A DNA stretch of 64,000 nt from Yoonia sp. BS5-3 (GCF_038069655.2 NZ_CP150951.2:3250001-3314000), one strand, 5' to 3'. Positions 48,186-57,893 are shown, counted from the stretch's first letter. A program made the numbers and translations. Notes: generated from the sequence alone by a model not told the origin.

Positions 48186-50345
48186 ATGCAAGACCCAGAA
48201 ATCACCGAAGACCTGATCGCTGCTCATGGGCTTAGCCCGGATGAATATGCGCGCATTCTCGACATTATCGGGCGCGATCCAACCTTCACTGAACTGGGCA
48301 TCTTCTCGGCCATGTGGAACGAACATTGCTCGTATAAGTCATCCAAGAAATGGCTGCGCACCCTGCCAACTGAAGGCCCCCAGGTTATTTGCGGGCCGGG
48401 CGAAAATGCCGGGGTGGTCGATATCGGTGACGGGCAAGCTGTTGTTTTCAAAATGGAAAGCCACAACCATCCCAGCTATATCGAACCCTATCAAGGGGCC
48501 GCAACCGGTGTCGGGGGCATCTTGCGTGACGTGTTCACAATGGGGGCACGGCCAATCGCGGCAATGAACTCGCTCAGCTTCGGCGAGCCAAGCCATCCCA
48601 AAACCAAGCAGCTCGTCAATGGGGTGGTCGCTGGCGTCGGCGGTTACGGCAATTGCTTTGGCGTGCCGACTGTGGGCGGCGAAGTGCGCTTTGATCCGGC
48701 CTATAACGGCAACTGCCTAGTGAATGCGTTTGCCGCCGGGCTGGCTGATGCGGACAAGATTTTTTATTCAGCGGCCTCCGGTATCGGAATGCCGGTTGTG
48801 TATCTGGGGGCGAAAACCGGACGCGACGGTGTCGGCGGGGCCACGATGGCCAGCGCCGAATTTGACGATAGCATCGAAGAAAAACGGCCCACGGTACAGG
48901 TTGGTGATCCTTTCACCGAAAAGCGGCTCATGGAAGCGACGCTTGAACTGATGGGGACAGGCGCGGTGATTTCCATCCAGGACATGGGGGCTGCAGGGCT
49001 GACCTGCTCAGCCGTGGAAATGGGCGATAAAGGCGGCTTGGGGGTCAAACTGAACCTCAACGCGGTCCCGCAGCGCGAAGAAAACATGACCGCCTATGAG
49101 ATGATGCTGTCCGAAAGCCAAGAACGGATGCTCATGGTGCTCAAACCCGAGCTTGAAGCAGAAGCGCGCGCCGTCTTCGAAAAATGGGATCTCGACTTTG
49201 CCATTGTTGGTGAAACCATCGCAGAGGATCGCTTTATCGTCGAACACGACGGCAAGGTCATGGCCGATCTGCCACTGGCCACCCTGTCAGGCTCGGCCCC
49301 CGAATATGACCGGCCATGGGTGCCGACAGCTGCGGCAGAACCGCTTGCCGATGCGCCCGAAATCAACCCGATTGACGGGCTCAAGGCACTGATCGGCAGC
49401 CCCAACTACGCAGGCAAGGCCTGGGTCTATGAACAATATGACAGCCAGGTCATGGGCGACACCGCGCAAATTCCCGGTGCAGGCGCAGGGCTGGTGCGGG
49501 TGCATGGCACTGATAAACTGCTGGCCTTCACCAGCGATGTGACACCGCGCTACGTCAAGGCAAACCCGGTGATGGGTGGTAAACAGGCCGTGGCCGAGGC
49601 TTATCGCAACCTGACTGCTGTCGGCGCAACACCCTTGGCGACAACGGATAACATGAATTTTGGCAATCCCGAAAAGCCAGAAATCATGGGGCAATTTGTC
49701 GGCGCGATCCAAGGGATCGGCGAAGCGGTCAAGGCGCTGGACATGCCCATCGTCTCGGGGAATGTATCGCTTTATAATGAAACCGACGGGACGGGCATTT
49801 TGCCCACACCGACGATCGGGGCGGTCGGTTTGATTACAAACCCAGACCACATGATCACAGGACAAATTCAGAACGAACAGGTCTTGCTGCTGGTTGGGGA
49901 AACCGCCGGGCATTTGGGGCAATCGGCGCTTCTGGCCGAGGCGTTTGACCGGGCAGACGGGGATGCACCTGCCGTCGACCTGGTCACGGAAAAAACAAAT
50001 GGCGACTTCATCCGGCAGTATTTCGCGTTTATCGGGGCCTGTACCGATCTGGGTGATGGCGGGCTTGCGTTGGCGGCATTTGAATTGGCCGAACAGGCCG
50101 GGATCGGTGTCAGCTTGGATGTTGAAGATACGGCAACGCTCTTTGGAGAAGATCAGGCGCGCTATCTGATCGCCTGCAGCTTCGATCAGGCCGAGGCATT
50201 GATGGTCGCGGCAGGACGCGCCGGTGTCACACTGACGACGGTCGGCAAGGCGGGCGGAACAGATGTGTCATTTGGCCAACATAGCGCGCCGCTCGACGAT
50301 CTGGCCGCGATCTACCGCAACAGCTTTGCTCAGGCCGTCGCCTAG
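48186..50345 (+). CDS. purL: Phosphoribosylformylglycinamidine synthase subunit PurL
   Basis: A 719-residue ATP-dependent amidotransferase subunit that works with PurQ and PurS in purine synthesis (small-PurL type). The N-terminal [20 protein letters not shown] (about 37-56), the ATP/metal region [21 protein letters not shown] near 90, and [13 protein letters not shown] near 260 are diagnostic. ATG 48186 was chosen since it matches the usual start ([16 protein letters not shown]) and GAAAGGGG precedes it. purQ and purS are not adjacent. Confidence 0.97.
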   Translation: MQDPEITEDLIAAHGLSPDEYARILDIIGRDPTFTELGIFSAMWNEHCSYKSSKKWLRTLPTEGPQVICGPGENAGVVDIGDGQAVVFKMESHNHPSYIEPYQGAATGVGGILRDVFTMGARPIAAMNSLSFGEPSHPKTKQLVNGVVAGVGGYGNCFGVPTVGGEVRFDPAYNGNCLVNAFAAGLADADKIFYSAASGIGMPVVYLGAKTGRDGVGGATMASAEFDDSIEEKRPTVQVGDPFTEKRLMEATLELMGTGAVISIQDMGAAGLTCSAVEMGDKGGLGVKLNLNAVPQREENMTAYEMMLSESQERMLMVLKPELEAEARAVFEKWDLDFAIVGETIAEDRFIVEHDGKVMADLPLATLSGSAPEYDRPWVPTAAAEPLADAPEINPIDGLKALIGSPNYAGKAWVYEQYDSQVMGDTAQIPGAGAGLVRVHGTDKLLAFTSDVTPRYVKANPVMGGKQAVAEAYRNLTAVGATPLATTDNMNFGNPEKPEIMGQFVGAIQGIGEAVKALDMPIVSGNVSLYNETDGTGILPTPTIGAVGLITNPDHMITGQIQNEQVLLLVGETAGHLGQSALLAEAFDRADGDAPAVDLVTEKTNGDFIRQYFAFIGACTDLGDGGLALAAFELAEQAGIGVSLDVEDTATLFGEDQARYLIACSFDQAEALMVAAGRAGVTLTTVGKAGGTDVSFGQHSAPLDDLAAIYRNSFAQAVA

Positions 50346-50347
50346 CC

Positions 50348-50863
50348 TTGGGCACCCTACCCGTCCTGACGGATGATTGCAGCCAATGCGCTGGGCTATG
50401 CTGTATTGCCTATCCATTTGATGACCCTGACTATTTCGCGACCAGCAAGGCTGCGGATACGGCTTGCAAAAACCTGGGCAGCTGCTTTGAATGCACGATC
50501 CACGATGATCTGAACGCCAAAGGCTTTCCCGGTTGCGTCAGTTATAGCTGCGCGGGGGCCGGGCAGCGGGTCATACAAGAATTCTTTGAGGGGGAAACCT
50601 GGCAGGATTATCCCGCGTTACGGCCGGAAATGACCCACGGGCTGCGCGTTCTGCGGCCCATCCACGAAGCCTTGATGCTGCTCGACCAGGCGCAAGGCCT
50701 GCCGGTTCCGCAGGCGCTGCTGGACGAAGGCAAAATGCTGATGCAAGCGCTCTGCCCGGACGATCCGACCGGCATATGCGATTTCGAAACGCTCGAAGTT
50801 CAGGGCGCCTTGGCACAAGTGCCCACTTACTTGCGCGGGCTCGGGACCTATCTGGACATCTGA
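50348..50863 (+). CDS. Cysteine-rich protein of unknown function, coupled to purL
   Basis: A 171-residue protein with eight Cys in its first 65 residues (DDCSQCAGLCCIAYPFDDPD, then CKNLGSCFECTIHDD, FPGCVSYSCAGAGQ), a pattern that resembles zinc- or iron-sulphur-binding modules seen before pentapeptide-repeat regions in other bacteria. The C-terminal part is helical and has no repeats. The only sensible start is TTG 50348, 2 bases after the purL stop, so translation probably depends on purL. Function unknown. Confidence 0.7.
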   Translation: MGTLPVLTDDCSQCAGLCCIAYPFDDPDYFATSKAADTACKNLGSCFECTIHDDLNAKGFPGCVSYSCAGAGQRVIQEFFEGETWQDYPALRPEMTHGLRVLRPIHEALMLLDQAQGLPVPQALLDEGKMLMQALCPDDPTGICDFETLEVQGALAQVPTYLRGLGTYLDI

Positions 50864-50947
50864 AATCGGACGCGAAATTGCGCAAAGCCGCTTGCCCCGC
50901 CCGTTGGGGCATCCTACATTTCGACTAAGACGCAAAGGATATACCCC

Positions 50948-51184
50948 ATGCCCATGACGACACATGAAATCGAAGAATTGCTGCGGGAAAGCTTCCCCGA
51001 CGCACAGATCGCTGTGGGCGGTGATGACGGGGTACATATGTCGGCGATGGTGATCGATGAAAGCTTCCGGGGCAAAAATCGGGTGCAGCAACAACGGGCT
51101 GTCTATGCCGCGCTCAAAGGGAAGATGGACGGGGCAAATGGCGAATTGCACGCGCTCGCTTTGACCACTAAAGCACCAGAATGA
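50948..51184 (+). CDS. BolA family protein
   Basis: A 78-residue BolA/IbaG-like protein. The family core MVIDESFRGKNRVQQQRAVY is at about 36-55, followed by ALKGKMDGANGELHALAL. BolA proteins bind monothiol glutaredoxins through a shared [2Fe-2S] cluster, and grxD lies two genes on, which supports a joint role in iron-sulphur handling or iron sensing. AAGGATATACCCC precedes ATG 50948. It overlaps the next gene by ATGA. Confidence 0.93.
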   Translation: MPMTTHEIEELLRESFPDAQIAVGGDDGVHMSAMVIDESFRGKNRVQQQRAVYAALKGKMDGANGELHALALTTKAPE

Positions 51185-51438
51185 CAGATACAGCTATCCT
51201 TTTTGTGTTTATCTTAGTCTTTTTGGCCGTTGTCGGCGTGGCGATTTGGCTGGCAGAAAAGAGGCGTCGTTATTCACCGACCCAAAACCGGGGAACCGAG
51301 CCCGGACAGGGTCACAGCATCATTCACGCAAATTACGGTTCAGGGCGATCATCGGCCGGGACAATATACACTGTAACGCGTGATCCAATTTCATACGCAA
51401 AGACATTTGCGCCAAAACAAACGGACAAAACATCATGA
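51181..51438 (+). CDS. Single-span membrane protein of unknown function between bolA and grxD
   Basis: An 85-residue protein with one N-terminal membrane helix (about 5-24, AILFVFILVFLAVVGVAIWL), a basic stop (EKRRRY), and a polar tail. It overlaps bolA and grxD by ATGA on both sides, so it is cotranslated with both. No family is recognised. It might anchor the BolA-GrxD pair at the membrane, which is speculation from context. Confidence 0.75.
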   Translation: MTDTAILFVFILVFLAVVGVAIWLAEKRRRYSPTQNRGTEPGQGHSIIHANYGSGRSSAGTIYTVTRDPISYAKTFAPKQTDKTS

Positions 51439-51797
51439 GCGCTCAGGATCAGATCAAAGAAACCGTTAGCAACAATGACGTGGTTCTCTTTATGAAAGGC
51501 ACAAAAACCATGCCGCAATGCGGGTTCTCTTCCCGCGTGGCCGGTGTGCTGAACTTCATGGGCGTCGACTACAACGACGTTAACGTGCTCGCCGACGAAG
51601 AGCTGCGGCAAGGGATCAAGGATTTCTCTGACTGGCCCACAATCCCGCAGCTTTATATCAAGGGTGAATTCGTGGGTGGCTGCGACATCATCACGGAAAT
51701 GACGCTGTCAGGCGAACTCGACACGCTCTTTGCAGACAATGGCGTGAAATTCGACAAAGACGCCGCTGACAAAATCCGCGAAGCGAACGCCGAATAA
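51435..51797 (+). CDS. grxD: Monothiol glutaredoxin, Grx4 family
   Basis: A 120-residue protein with the CGFS active site (MPQCGFSSRV, Cys29) and the glutathione-binding motifs WPTIPQLYIKGEFVGGCDII (about 70-89). Such proteins carry a [2Fe-2S] cluster bridged by glutathione, alone or with BolA. It ends the bolA operon and is followed by a strong terminator. Confidence 0.96.
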   Translation: MSAQDQIKETVSNNDVVLFMKGTKTMPQCGFSSRVAGVLNFMGVDYNDVNVLADEELRQGIKDFSDWPTIPQLYIKGEFVGGCDIITEMTLSGELDTLFADNGVKFDKDAADKIREANAE

Positions 51798-51803
51798 AAA
51801 ACA

Positions 51804-51831
51804 AAAGGCCCGACAGATTTGTCGGGCCTTT
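51804..51831. terminator. Intrinsic terminator between grxD and the convergent acidic protein gene
   Basis: AAAGGCCCGAC (51804-51814) pairs with GTCGGGCCTTT (51821-51831). Short A and T runs flank it, so it could work in both directions. Confidence 0.88.
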
Positions 51832-51874
51832 GTATTTCCGAGTGCACAATCAACCAACGATCAAGACGAACGGT

Positions 51875-52624
51875 TCAACGAAACAACCGTGCTTTGGTTG
51901 TTGCGGCAATGTCATCAGGGTCGTCGTCATCTGACGGATCAAGCGTGACATCGTCAGCTGGATCATGATCAACCTCGTCCTCGGTGAGGTGATCGCTATG
52001 GGCGGTCTCACCGCCTTGCGAAATACGATCATCATCTGATGTAGACGTTTCGGCGTCCTCAACCGACGCGTCTTCATCTTCAAGAGCGGACATATCAAAC
52101 TCGACGAAAGACTGGAAAGACGACGTCGTTTGCACGCTATTAGACCGGGAACGAACAGAACTGCTGTCAGCTTCGACAGAAACGGTATCGTCGACAACCA
52201 AAGAGTTAAAAGAGGTCTCCGTCTCTGTACTGTCTGATCTGCCACGGGACGCAGCGCTTCGATCCGCTGTGCCTGCGTTGTCGTTTGTTTGGGTCGTCTC
52301 ATCCCGCGGCCGACGGTTGGTCAAATGGGCTGCAAGGCCGCGGCGCGCGCGGGTCTGTGTGGCTGTGCGTTCTGGCCTCTCGGCGGCAGTTTCCCGTCGC
52401 GCATCATCAAAAATCTGCTGCAACCCTCCAGGCTGGGCGGGTTGGCGTCCCATAGCTTGCGGTTGCGGGGGGCGGGGCGCATTTGGCTGACCAGCAAAAC
52501 CCTGCCCTCCCAAACGCTGGGCCTGTGCAGGGTTGCCAGCGCGGCCGCCGTTCACGGGGATCTCAGAAAAATGCGTCGTTGCTGGTCCTGCACGTCGACC
52601 TGACGCTGTTGGTGGGCGGGCCAT
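51875..52624 (-). CDS. Intrinsically disordered acidic protein of unknown function
   Basis: A 249-residue low-complexity protein. The first 110 residues are basic and rich in Arg, Pro, Gln and Gly (QPNAPRPPQPQAMGRQPAQP). The second half is rich in Ser, Thr, Asp and Glu (DPADDVTLDPSDDDDPDDI), and the end is ATTKARLFR. No signal peptide, membrane helix or known fold is visible. A strong Shine-Dalgarno (AGGAGA, 6 bases before ATG 52624) supports it as a real gene. The bipolar charge suggests phase separation, DNA or polymer binding, or a secreted effector; none can be shown. Confidence 0.7.
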   Translation of the reverse strand: MARPPTASGRRAGPATTHFSEIPVNGGRAGNPAQAQRLGGQGFAGQPNAPRPPQPQAMGRQPAQPGGLQQIFDDARRETAAERPERTATQTRARRGLAAHLTNRRPRDETTQTNDNAGTADRSAASRGRSDSTETETSFNSLVVDDTVSVEADSSSVRSRSNSVQTTSSFQSFVEFDMSALEDEDASVEDAETSTSDDDRISQGGETAHSDHLTEDEVDHDPADDVTLDPSDDDDPDDIAATTKARLFR

Positions 52625-52679
52625 AGAAGTTCTCCTTTCACAATTTCTAACCTCACGCTAAGCGCAGATCGTGAAAGGC

Positions 52680-52707
52680 GCTGTGCTGTTTAGGACTAGC
52701 GCACAGC
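52680..52707. repeat. Inverted repeat upstream of the acidic protein gene
   Basis: GCTGTGC (52680-52686) and GCACAGC (52701-52707) flank 14 bases, between the zapA stop and the acidic protein start (both minus strand). It may be the end structure of the zapA transcript or an operator. Confidence 0.35.
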
Positions 52708-52729
52708 ATTCATGATTTTTCGGGCGGGG

Positions 52730-53113
52730 CTACCCCTCAACCTGATCTGCCAGGGCCTCTGCCTGGGCGGCAAGCTCGGCCAGAGTTTCAGTGATTTGGC
52801 GTGGGACAACAGGCACTTCAACCCGCTCAGGCGCAGGTGCAGGCCGGGATTGCAAGGTCTCAACATCTGCACGCAGCTTGGCTGTTTCAGCCTCGGCCTC
52901 GCGCAATTTATCCTCAAGACCCGCCGTTTTATCGGCCAACATCAGCCCAGCCATCAGCAGCATACGGGATTCCGGCAAACGGCCAATCTGGTCAGCCAGA
53001 TGCGCGGCCTCTGTATCAAGCATGCGCGCAGCGGAATGCAGAAAATGTTCCTCGCCTTCCTGACAAGCGACCTCAAACGTGCGGCCTCCAATGGCAATCT
53101 CAACTTGCGGCAT
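52730..53113 (-). CDS. zapA: Cell division protein ZapA
   Basis: A 127-residue FtsZ-bundling protein. The N-terminal ZapA fold reads VEIAIGGRTFEVACQEGEEH (4-23), followed by AARMLDTEAAHLADQIGRLP and RMLLMAGLMLADKTAGLED, then a coiled coil (about 65-90) and a short Pro-rich stretch. It overlaps the upstream coiled-coil gene by 14 bases. In many proteobacteria the 6S RNA gene follows zapA; the 105 bases here are too few for one. Confidence 0.88.
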   Translation of the reverse strand: MPQVEIAIGGRTFEVACQEGEEHFLHSAARMLDTEAAHLADQIGRLPESRMLLMAGLMLADKTAGLEDKLREAEAETAKLRADVETLQSRPAPAPERVEVPVVPRQITETLAELAAQAEALADQVEG

Positions 53114-53570
53114 TGGGTTGCTCCTTCAATAGGGGTTTCAGCTCGGCCAGGATGGTTTCAATCTCGGTTGCATCAGCAGCACGTTGCGACACCAGCGCCT
53201 CAATCTCGGCTTTGACAGCATCTTCCACCAATTCGGGGCGCAAACCTTCGGTGACAGCATCGCGCAGCTGCGTGCTGACGCTGCGCATCTTTTCGTTTGA
53301 GGCACGCAGGCGTTGCAGTTCTGCATCCAGCGCCTTCATCTGCGCAGCCTGTGTTTCAACGCGGGCCGTCAACTTGGCGACTTGGCTGTCCTGACGTTCT
53401 TGCAGGCTTTGGACACGGACCACCAGCTCGGCATTTGTGGCGCGCTCAGCCTCCAATGCCTTGCGCAAAGACATCTCAGTCTCGCTGCCCTGCCCTGCAG
53501 TCTCAAGCCCGCGCCTGATCCGGTCCAGCGCCGCCGTTATCCGGCTTTCCAACGCACTAATATCACTCAT
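53100..53570 (-). CDS. Coiled-coil protein upstream of zapA
   Basis: A 156-residue, almost wholly helical protein with heptad-like repeats over about 5-110 (SRITAALDRIRRGLETAG, AQMKALDAELQRLRASNEKM) and a C-terminal conserved part VEDAVKAEIEALVSQRAADA. It is translated just ahead of zapA with a 14-base overlap. Similar proteins sit before zapA in other Rhodobacterales and may act at the division site, perhaps like ZapB; that is inference from place and shape. Confidence 0.8.
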   Translation of the reverse strand: MSDISALESRITAALDRIRRGLETAGQGSETEMSLRKALEAERATNAELVVRVQSLQERQDSQVAKLTARVETQAAQMKALDAELQRLRASNEKMRSVSTQLRDAVTEGLRPELVEDAVKAEIEALVSQRAADATEIETILAELKPLLKEQPNAAS

Positions 53571-53843
53571 CCGCCCGTCCTTTCAAAGCCGCCCAGCGGG
53601 GGCCTGACCCTGACGTCTTCCGTCAGCTTTGTGATCCGTCAGGCGAAGGGATCTGTGTCCCGATAAGGTCTTAGCCTGCGAATCGTACCTCTGTGGCGTT
53701 AGCCTATGCCATCCCCGCAGCCCCCGCAAATCAGCCCAAGTGAACAAAATGAACGGTTTAGCCGTCACGCTTGATCTTGGGGGGGACCCTGATATGACGC
53801 TGGCGACGATATCGTTGAACTCTTGTAAGTAGGACCAAGCCCT

Positions 53844-55862
53844 TTGGATATTGCAGAACTCCGCTCCGCCCATCCCGACCATTGGAAAAAGGCCACGGCC
53901 ATCCGGACATTAACGCTTGATGCTGTTGCGGCGGCAAATTCCGGCCATTCAGGGATGCCAATGGGCATGGCTGATGTGGCAACGGTCCTGTTTGAAAAGC
54001 ACCTCAAGTTCGACCCAAAGGCGCCCCATTGGCCCGACCGGGACCGGTTTATCCTGTCTGCAGGCCACGGCTCGATGCTGCTTTATGCACTGATGTATCT
54101 GACAGGGTACGAGGATATGCCGCTCAGCGAAATCAAGGATTTCCGCCAATGGGGCGCGAAAACCGCAGGACATCCTGAATTCGGGCATGCGCGCGGGATT
54201 GAAACAACAACCGGGCCTCTCGGGCAAGGGATTGCGAACTCTGTCGGCTTCGCCATTGCCGAAGAAATCCAGCGGGCGCGCTGGGGCAAAAAGATCATCG
54301 ACCACCACACCTATGTCATGGCGGGCGACGGCTGCCTGATGGAGGGCGTCAGCCAAGAGGCCATCGGGCTTGCGGGCATGCAAAAGCTCGGACACCTGAT
54401 CGTCTTCTGGGACAATAACAACATCACCATCGACGGGACGGTCGATATGGCTGACATCACCAACCAGCCGATGCGCTTTGATGCCTCGGGCTGGCATGTG
54501 CAGGAAATTGACGGGCACGACCCAGAGGCAATTGATGCCGCGATTGAACTTGCCAAGAACGACCCACGCCCATCGATGATTGCATGCAAAACGCACATTG
54601 CCTTGGGACACGCGGCACAAGACACCTCCAAAGGGCACGGGGCGCTGACCGACCCAACACAATTGCAAGCCGCCAAAGAGGCCTATGGCGCTCCAATGGG
54701 CGACTTCGAAGTCGCCGCTGACGTGAAAGCGGCATGGGAAGCCATGGGCGCGCGCGGGGCTGCGACCCATCAAGACTGGCAAACCCGGTTTGACGCGCTG
54801 TCAGCCAGCAAACAGGCCGAATTCAACCGGCAATATGCTGGCGAAGCGCCCAAGAAACTCAGCGCCACAATCCGCGCGTTGAAAAAGCAAATCAGCGAAG
54901 GGGCCCCCAAAGTCGCGACGCGGAAATCTTCGGAAATGACGCTCGAAGTCATCAACCCGATCTGCCCGGAAACCATCGGCGGCTCTGCGGATCTGACCGG
55001 ATCCAATAACACGCTGACAGCCGACATGGGCACCTTCAACCCCGACAACCGGCAAGGGCGCTACATCTATTATGGTGTGCGCGAACATGGGATGGCTGCG
55101 GCAATGAACGGGATGGCGCTGCATGGCGGGGCACGGCCCTACGGGGGCACATTCATGTGCTTTACCGATTATGCGCGCGGGGCCATGCGGCTTTCTGCGC
55201 TTATGGGGGTTCCGGCCACTTATGTAATGACCCATGACAGTATCGGGCTTGGCGAAGACGGGCCGACACACCAGCCGGTCGAACATCTGGCCATGCTGCG
55301 GGCGACCCCCAATATGCATGTGTTCCGGCCTGCAGACACGGTTGAGACGGCCGAGGCCTGGGAACTGGCGCTGACATCGCAGAAAACGCCCAGCGTGCTG
55401 GCGCTGACACGCCAAGGCCTGCCCACCGTACGCACCGAGCATAAGACCAAGAACCTCACCGCTCAGGGGGCCTATGTGCTGGCGGATGCCGAAGGCAAAC
55501 GGCAGGCCATCTTGATGGCAACAGGATCCGAAGTCTCCATCGCGCTGGCCGCCCGTGACCTGTTGCAGGCCGAAGGGATCGGCACACGGGTCGTCTCCAT
55601 GCCGTGTTGGGAGCTTTTCGCCGCCCAGGACGAGGCCTACCGCAAACGCGTCCTGCCCGCAGGCCCGGTCCGGGTCGCGGTTGAGGCAGGCGTGCGCTTT
55701 GGTTGGGATCAATGGCTCTTTGGTGAGCGCGGCAAGCGGGACAAAGGCGATTTTGTGGGCATGCCCGGCTTTGGTGCCTCGGCGCCTGCGGACAGGCTCT
55801 ACAAAGAATTCGGGATTACAGCCGAAGACACAGCTGCAAAAGTCAAAGCACTTCTTGGATAA
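53844..55862 (+). CDS. tkt: Transketolase
   Basis: A 672-residue thiamine-diphosphate enzyme of the pentose phosphate and Calvin-type pathways. Motifs: [15 protein letters not shown] (about 31-45), the TPP-binding [18 protein letters not shown] near 157-174 and DNNNITIDG near 187, and the pyrimidine-binding part [13 protein letters not shown] near 472. No ATG fits; the start is TTG 53844 (reading [16 protein letters not shown]), with TAGGA 10 bases before it. It is divergent from the zapA pair across 273 bases, in which I see no gene. Confidence 0.96.
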   Translation: MDIAELRSAHPDHWKKATAIRTLTLDAVAAANSGHSGMPMGMADVATVLFEKHLKFDPKAPHWPDRDRFILSAGHGSMLLYALMYLTGYEDMPLSEIKDFRQWGAKTAGHPEFGHARGIETTTGPLGQGIANSVGFAIAEEIQRARWGKKIIDHHTYVMAGDGCLMEGVSQEAIGLAGMQKLGHLIVFWDNNNITIDGTVDMADITNQPMRFDASGWHVQEIDGHDPEAIDAAIELAKNDPRPSMIACKTHIALGHAAQDTSKGHGALTDPTQLQAAKEAYGAPMGDFEVAADVKAAWEAMGARGAATHQDWQTRFDALSASKQAEFNRQYAGEAPKKLSATIRALKKQISEGAPKVATRKSSEMTLEVINPICPETIGGSADLTGSNNTLTADMGTFNPDNRQGRYIYYGVREHGMAAAMNGMALHGGARPYGGTFMCFTDYARGAMRLSALMGVPATYVMTHDSIGLGEDGPTHQPVEHLAMLRATPNMHVFRPADTVETAEAWELALTSQKTPSVLALTRQGLPTVRTEHKTKNLTAQGAYVLADAEGKRQAILMATGSEVSIALAARDLLQAEGIGTRVVSMPCWELFAAQDEAYRKRVLPAGPVRVAVEAGVRFGWDQWLFGERGKRDKGDFVGMPGFGASAPADRLYKEFGITAEDTAAKVKALLG

Positions 55863-55869
55863 TACATTC

Positions 55870-55897
55870 TGTGCCTGCCGCTTTGGTGGCAGGCACA
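55870..55897. terminator. Strong hairpin between tkt and the convergent ImmA-like gene
   Basis: TGTGCCTGCC (55870-55879) is exactly complementary to GGCAGGCACA (55888-55897). It starts 8 bases after the tkt stop. It lacks a clear T-run but probably ends or protects both transcripts. Confidence 0.7.
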
Positions 55898-55934
55898 TGA
55901 CAATGCGATAAAGTGCACCGCGAATAGACACATC

Positions 55935-56468
55935 TTAGATTGTATCGCCCAGATTAAGGTTCTTGGCCCGCAAATAAGCAACCTTTGTCGGCACATCAAA
56001 ATGGTCCGAGGTCGCCTGCGACCGCCCAAGGTCCCATAAGTCAATAAACAGATCCACGGGCATCAAAAACGCCAGTGCGAATATGTCAGCCTCGTCCCGG
56101 GCGGCCTGCGCCTGCGGTTGATACAACGCCTGCACCCCGCAGCCGGGATGCGCATCACGGGTCACTTCCGCATGTAAAGCCCAATGGCCCAAAGCGGTGG
56201 CAACGATGACACGATCATCACGCGGGCGACTAGGACGCGGGAGCCAGACAATCGGGCGTGCATCCAAAGGCATTTCAAGCATGATTTCATTGGGGCGATG
56301 GGAATATTCAATATCAACCCCGGCCGCCGTACAAACCTCATCCAGCGTTTGTGCGCCGTGATAGTCCCACTCCTGCGCGACGCGCTCGGCAAGGCGTTCA
56401 ATATCGGCACGTGTCTGCCCGGCAGCGGTCGGCTCAACATAGGGATAGGATGGACGTTTCGCAGGCAT
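55935..56468 (-). CDS. ImmA/IrrE-like protein with a degenerate zinc site
   Basis: A 177-residue protein with the layout of ImmA/IrrE metallopeptidases: AERVAQEWDYHGAQTLDEVC, a hydrophobic helix, then EADIFALAFLMPVDLFIDLW near 126-145. The active-site helix, usually HELGH, reads TALGHWALH (91-99): the first His and the catalytic Glu are replaced by Thr and Ala. It is therefore unlikely to be a zinc protease and may be a binding or regulatory relic. ATG 56468 was chosen (MPAKRPSYPYVEP). No XRE repressor partner is adjacent. Confidence 0.75.
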   Translation of the reverse strand: MPAKRPSYPYVEPTAAGQTRADIERLAERVAQEWDYHGAQTLDEVCTAAGVDIEYSHRPNEIMLEMPLDARPIVWLPRPSRPRDDRVIVATALGHWALHAEVTRDAHPGCGVQALYQPQAQAARDEADIFALAFLMPVDLFIDLWDLGRSQATSDHFDVPTKVAYLRAKNLNLGDTI

Positions 56469-56620
56469 GCAAGAACCCTCAACCAAAATGTGATGGTTCT
56501 GATAGCGGCCAAAAATTACGATTTTAAGAATCCCGGCAGGGCCGCAGCCTTATTGGTGAGACCAAGGCCCCGGAACTAAAAACCAGCCAAACATAGGTCC
56601 GTTAATGATTGCCTTCTACC

Positions 56621-56640
56621 ATTGGCAGACCTTTGCCAAT
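56621..56640. repeat. Inverted repeat before the 47-residue protein and gap
   Basis: ATTGGCA (56621-56627) and TGCCAAT (56634-56640) flank 6 bases, 28 bases before the small gene at 56668. It is placed like an operator for the small gene and gap. Confidence 0.45.
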
Positions 56641-56667
56641 CAGACTAAGCCGCGCTAGACCCCTGCC

Positions 56668-56811
56668 ATGACCAATAAGATCGCCGTTTTCCTTGGATTA
56701 CTCATCGCGCTGTTTCTGGCGGTCGATTATCATTCCTATGATTGGGGAATGATGACCTTCCTGCTGCGCAAGCTGCTGGGGCTTATTGAATATCTGGCGT
56801 TCTGGCGTTAA
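56668..56811 (+). CDS. 47-residue membrane protein upstream of gap
   Basis: ATG 56668 opens a 47-codon frame: a hydrophobic helix (about 5-19, IAVFLGLLIALFLAV), then DYHSYDWGMMTFLLRKLLGL and a Trp-Arg end. A similar small frame precedes gap in related Rhodobacterales as far as I recall, which would need a search to confirm. The ribosome-binding site is weak. It lies 80 bases before gap on the same strand. Confidence 0.6.
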   Translation: MTNKIAVFLGLLIALFLAVDYHSYDWGMMTFLLRKLLGLIEYLAFWR

Positions 56812-56891
56812 CCGTGGGCGCGTGATCAGCGGTTGACCTTTGGGGGGAAATCGCAATGTTAGCCCCGAACTATCTTTCAGGAGAAATCGTA

Positions 56892-57893
56892 ATGGCCGTC
56901 AAAGTAGCAATCAACGGATTTGGGCGGATTGGCCGCAATATCCTTCGCGCAATTGTCGAAAGCGGACGCACCGATATCGAAGTTGTGGCCATCAACGATC
57001 TAGGTCCGGTTGAAACAAACGCGCATCTGCTGCGCTTCGACAGTGTGCATGGGCGTTTCCCAGCGACTGTCACGACAACAGACAGCACCATTGATGTCGG
57101 TCGCGGCCCGATGCAGGTCACTGCGATCCGGAACCCAGCAGATCTGCCGTGGTCGGATGTTGATGTGGTTCTGGAATGCACCGGGATTTTCACCAGCAAA
57201 GAGGCCTGCCAGGCGCATCTGGATAACGGCTCATCCCGGGTTTTGATCTCTGCACCCGGCAAAGACGCCGACAAAACAATCGTCTACGGTGTGAATGATG
57301 GAACATTGACAGCAGACGATATCGTTGTGTCCAACGCGTCTTGCACGACAAACTGCCTGTCACCGGTAGCCAAAGTGCTGAACGATGCGATCGGGATCAC
57401 CAAAGGGTTCATGACTACGATCCACAGCTACACAGGCGACCAGCCCACGCTCGATACAATGCACAAGGATCTTTACCGGGCGCGTGCAGCAGCGCTATCG
57501 ATGATCCCGACCTCCACAGGCGCGGCGAAAGCGGTTGGCCTCGTACTGCCCGAACTGAACGGCAAGCTGGACGGCGTTGCAATCCGGGTTCCGACACCAA
57601 ATGTGTCCGTTGTTGACCTGACATTCGAAGCCGCAAAGGCCACCACGGCCGAAGAAGTAAACAACGCGATCATCGCCGCTGCCGATGGACCGCTGAAGGG
57701 CGTCCTAGGCTACACAGACCTGCCGATGGTCAGCTCTGACTTCAATCATGATCCGCATTCTTCGATCTTCCACCTGGATCAAACCAAAGTGCTTGATGGC
57801 AATATGGTGCGGATCTTGTCCTGGTATGACAATGAATGGGGCTTCTCAAACCGGATGGCGGATACTGCAGTTGCAATGGGCAAACTGATCTAA
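56892..57893 (+). CDS. gap: Type I glyceraldehyde-3-phosphate dehydrogenase
   Basis: A 333-residue glycolytic enzyme. The NAD-binding N-terminus is [16 protein letters not shown] (5-20), with Asp in VAINDLG that favours NAD over NADP. The catalytic Cys151 is in [19 protein letters not shown], and the His is in [13 protein letters not shown] 56892 was chosen because AGGAGAAATCGTA precedes it and it matches the usual N-terminus. It is followed by a strong terminator. Confidence 0.97.
   Translation: MAVKVAINGFGRIGRNILRAIVESGRTDIEVVAINDLGPVETNAHLLRFDSVHGRFPATVTTTDSTIDVGRGPMQVTAIRNPADLPWSDVDVVLECTGIFTSKEACQAHLDNGSSRVLISAPGKDADKTIVYGVNDGTLTADDIVVSNASCTTNCLSPVAKVLNDAIGITKGFMTTIHSYTGDQPTLDTMHKDLYRARAAALSMIPTSTGAAKAVGLVLPELNGKLDGVAIRVPTPNVSVVDLTFEAAKATTAEEVNNAIIAAADGPLKGVLGYTDLPMVSSDFNHDPHSSIFHLDQTKVLDGNMVRILSWYDNEWGFSNRMADTAVAMGKLI

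Noticed and set aside
52625..52729. Search for 6S RNA after zapA
   Set aside because: Only 105 bases are available and the single hairpin there does not resemble the long 6S fold.
53571..53843. Possible gene or RNA between the coiled-coil protein and tkt
   Set aside because: The 273 bases show no frame with a ribosome-binding site and no strong hairpin with a T-run; it is most likely the divergent promoter region.
54801..55931. A 376-codon open frame opposite tkt
   Set aside because: It is a shadow of the transketolase reading frame, without recognisable domains.
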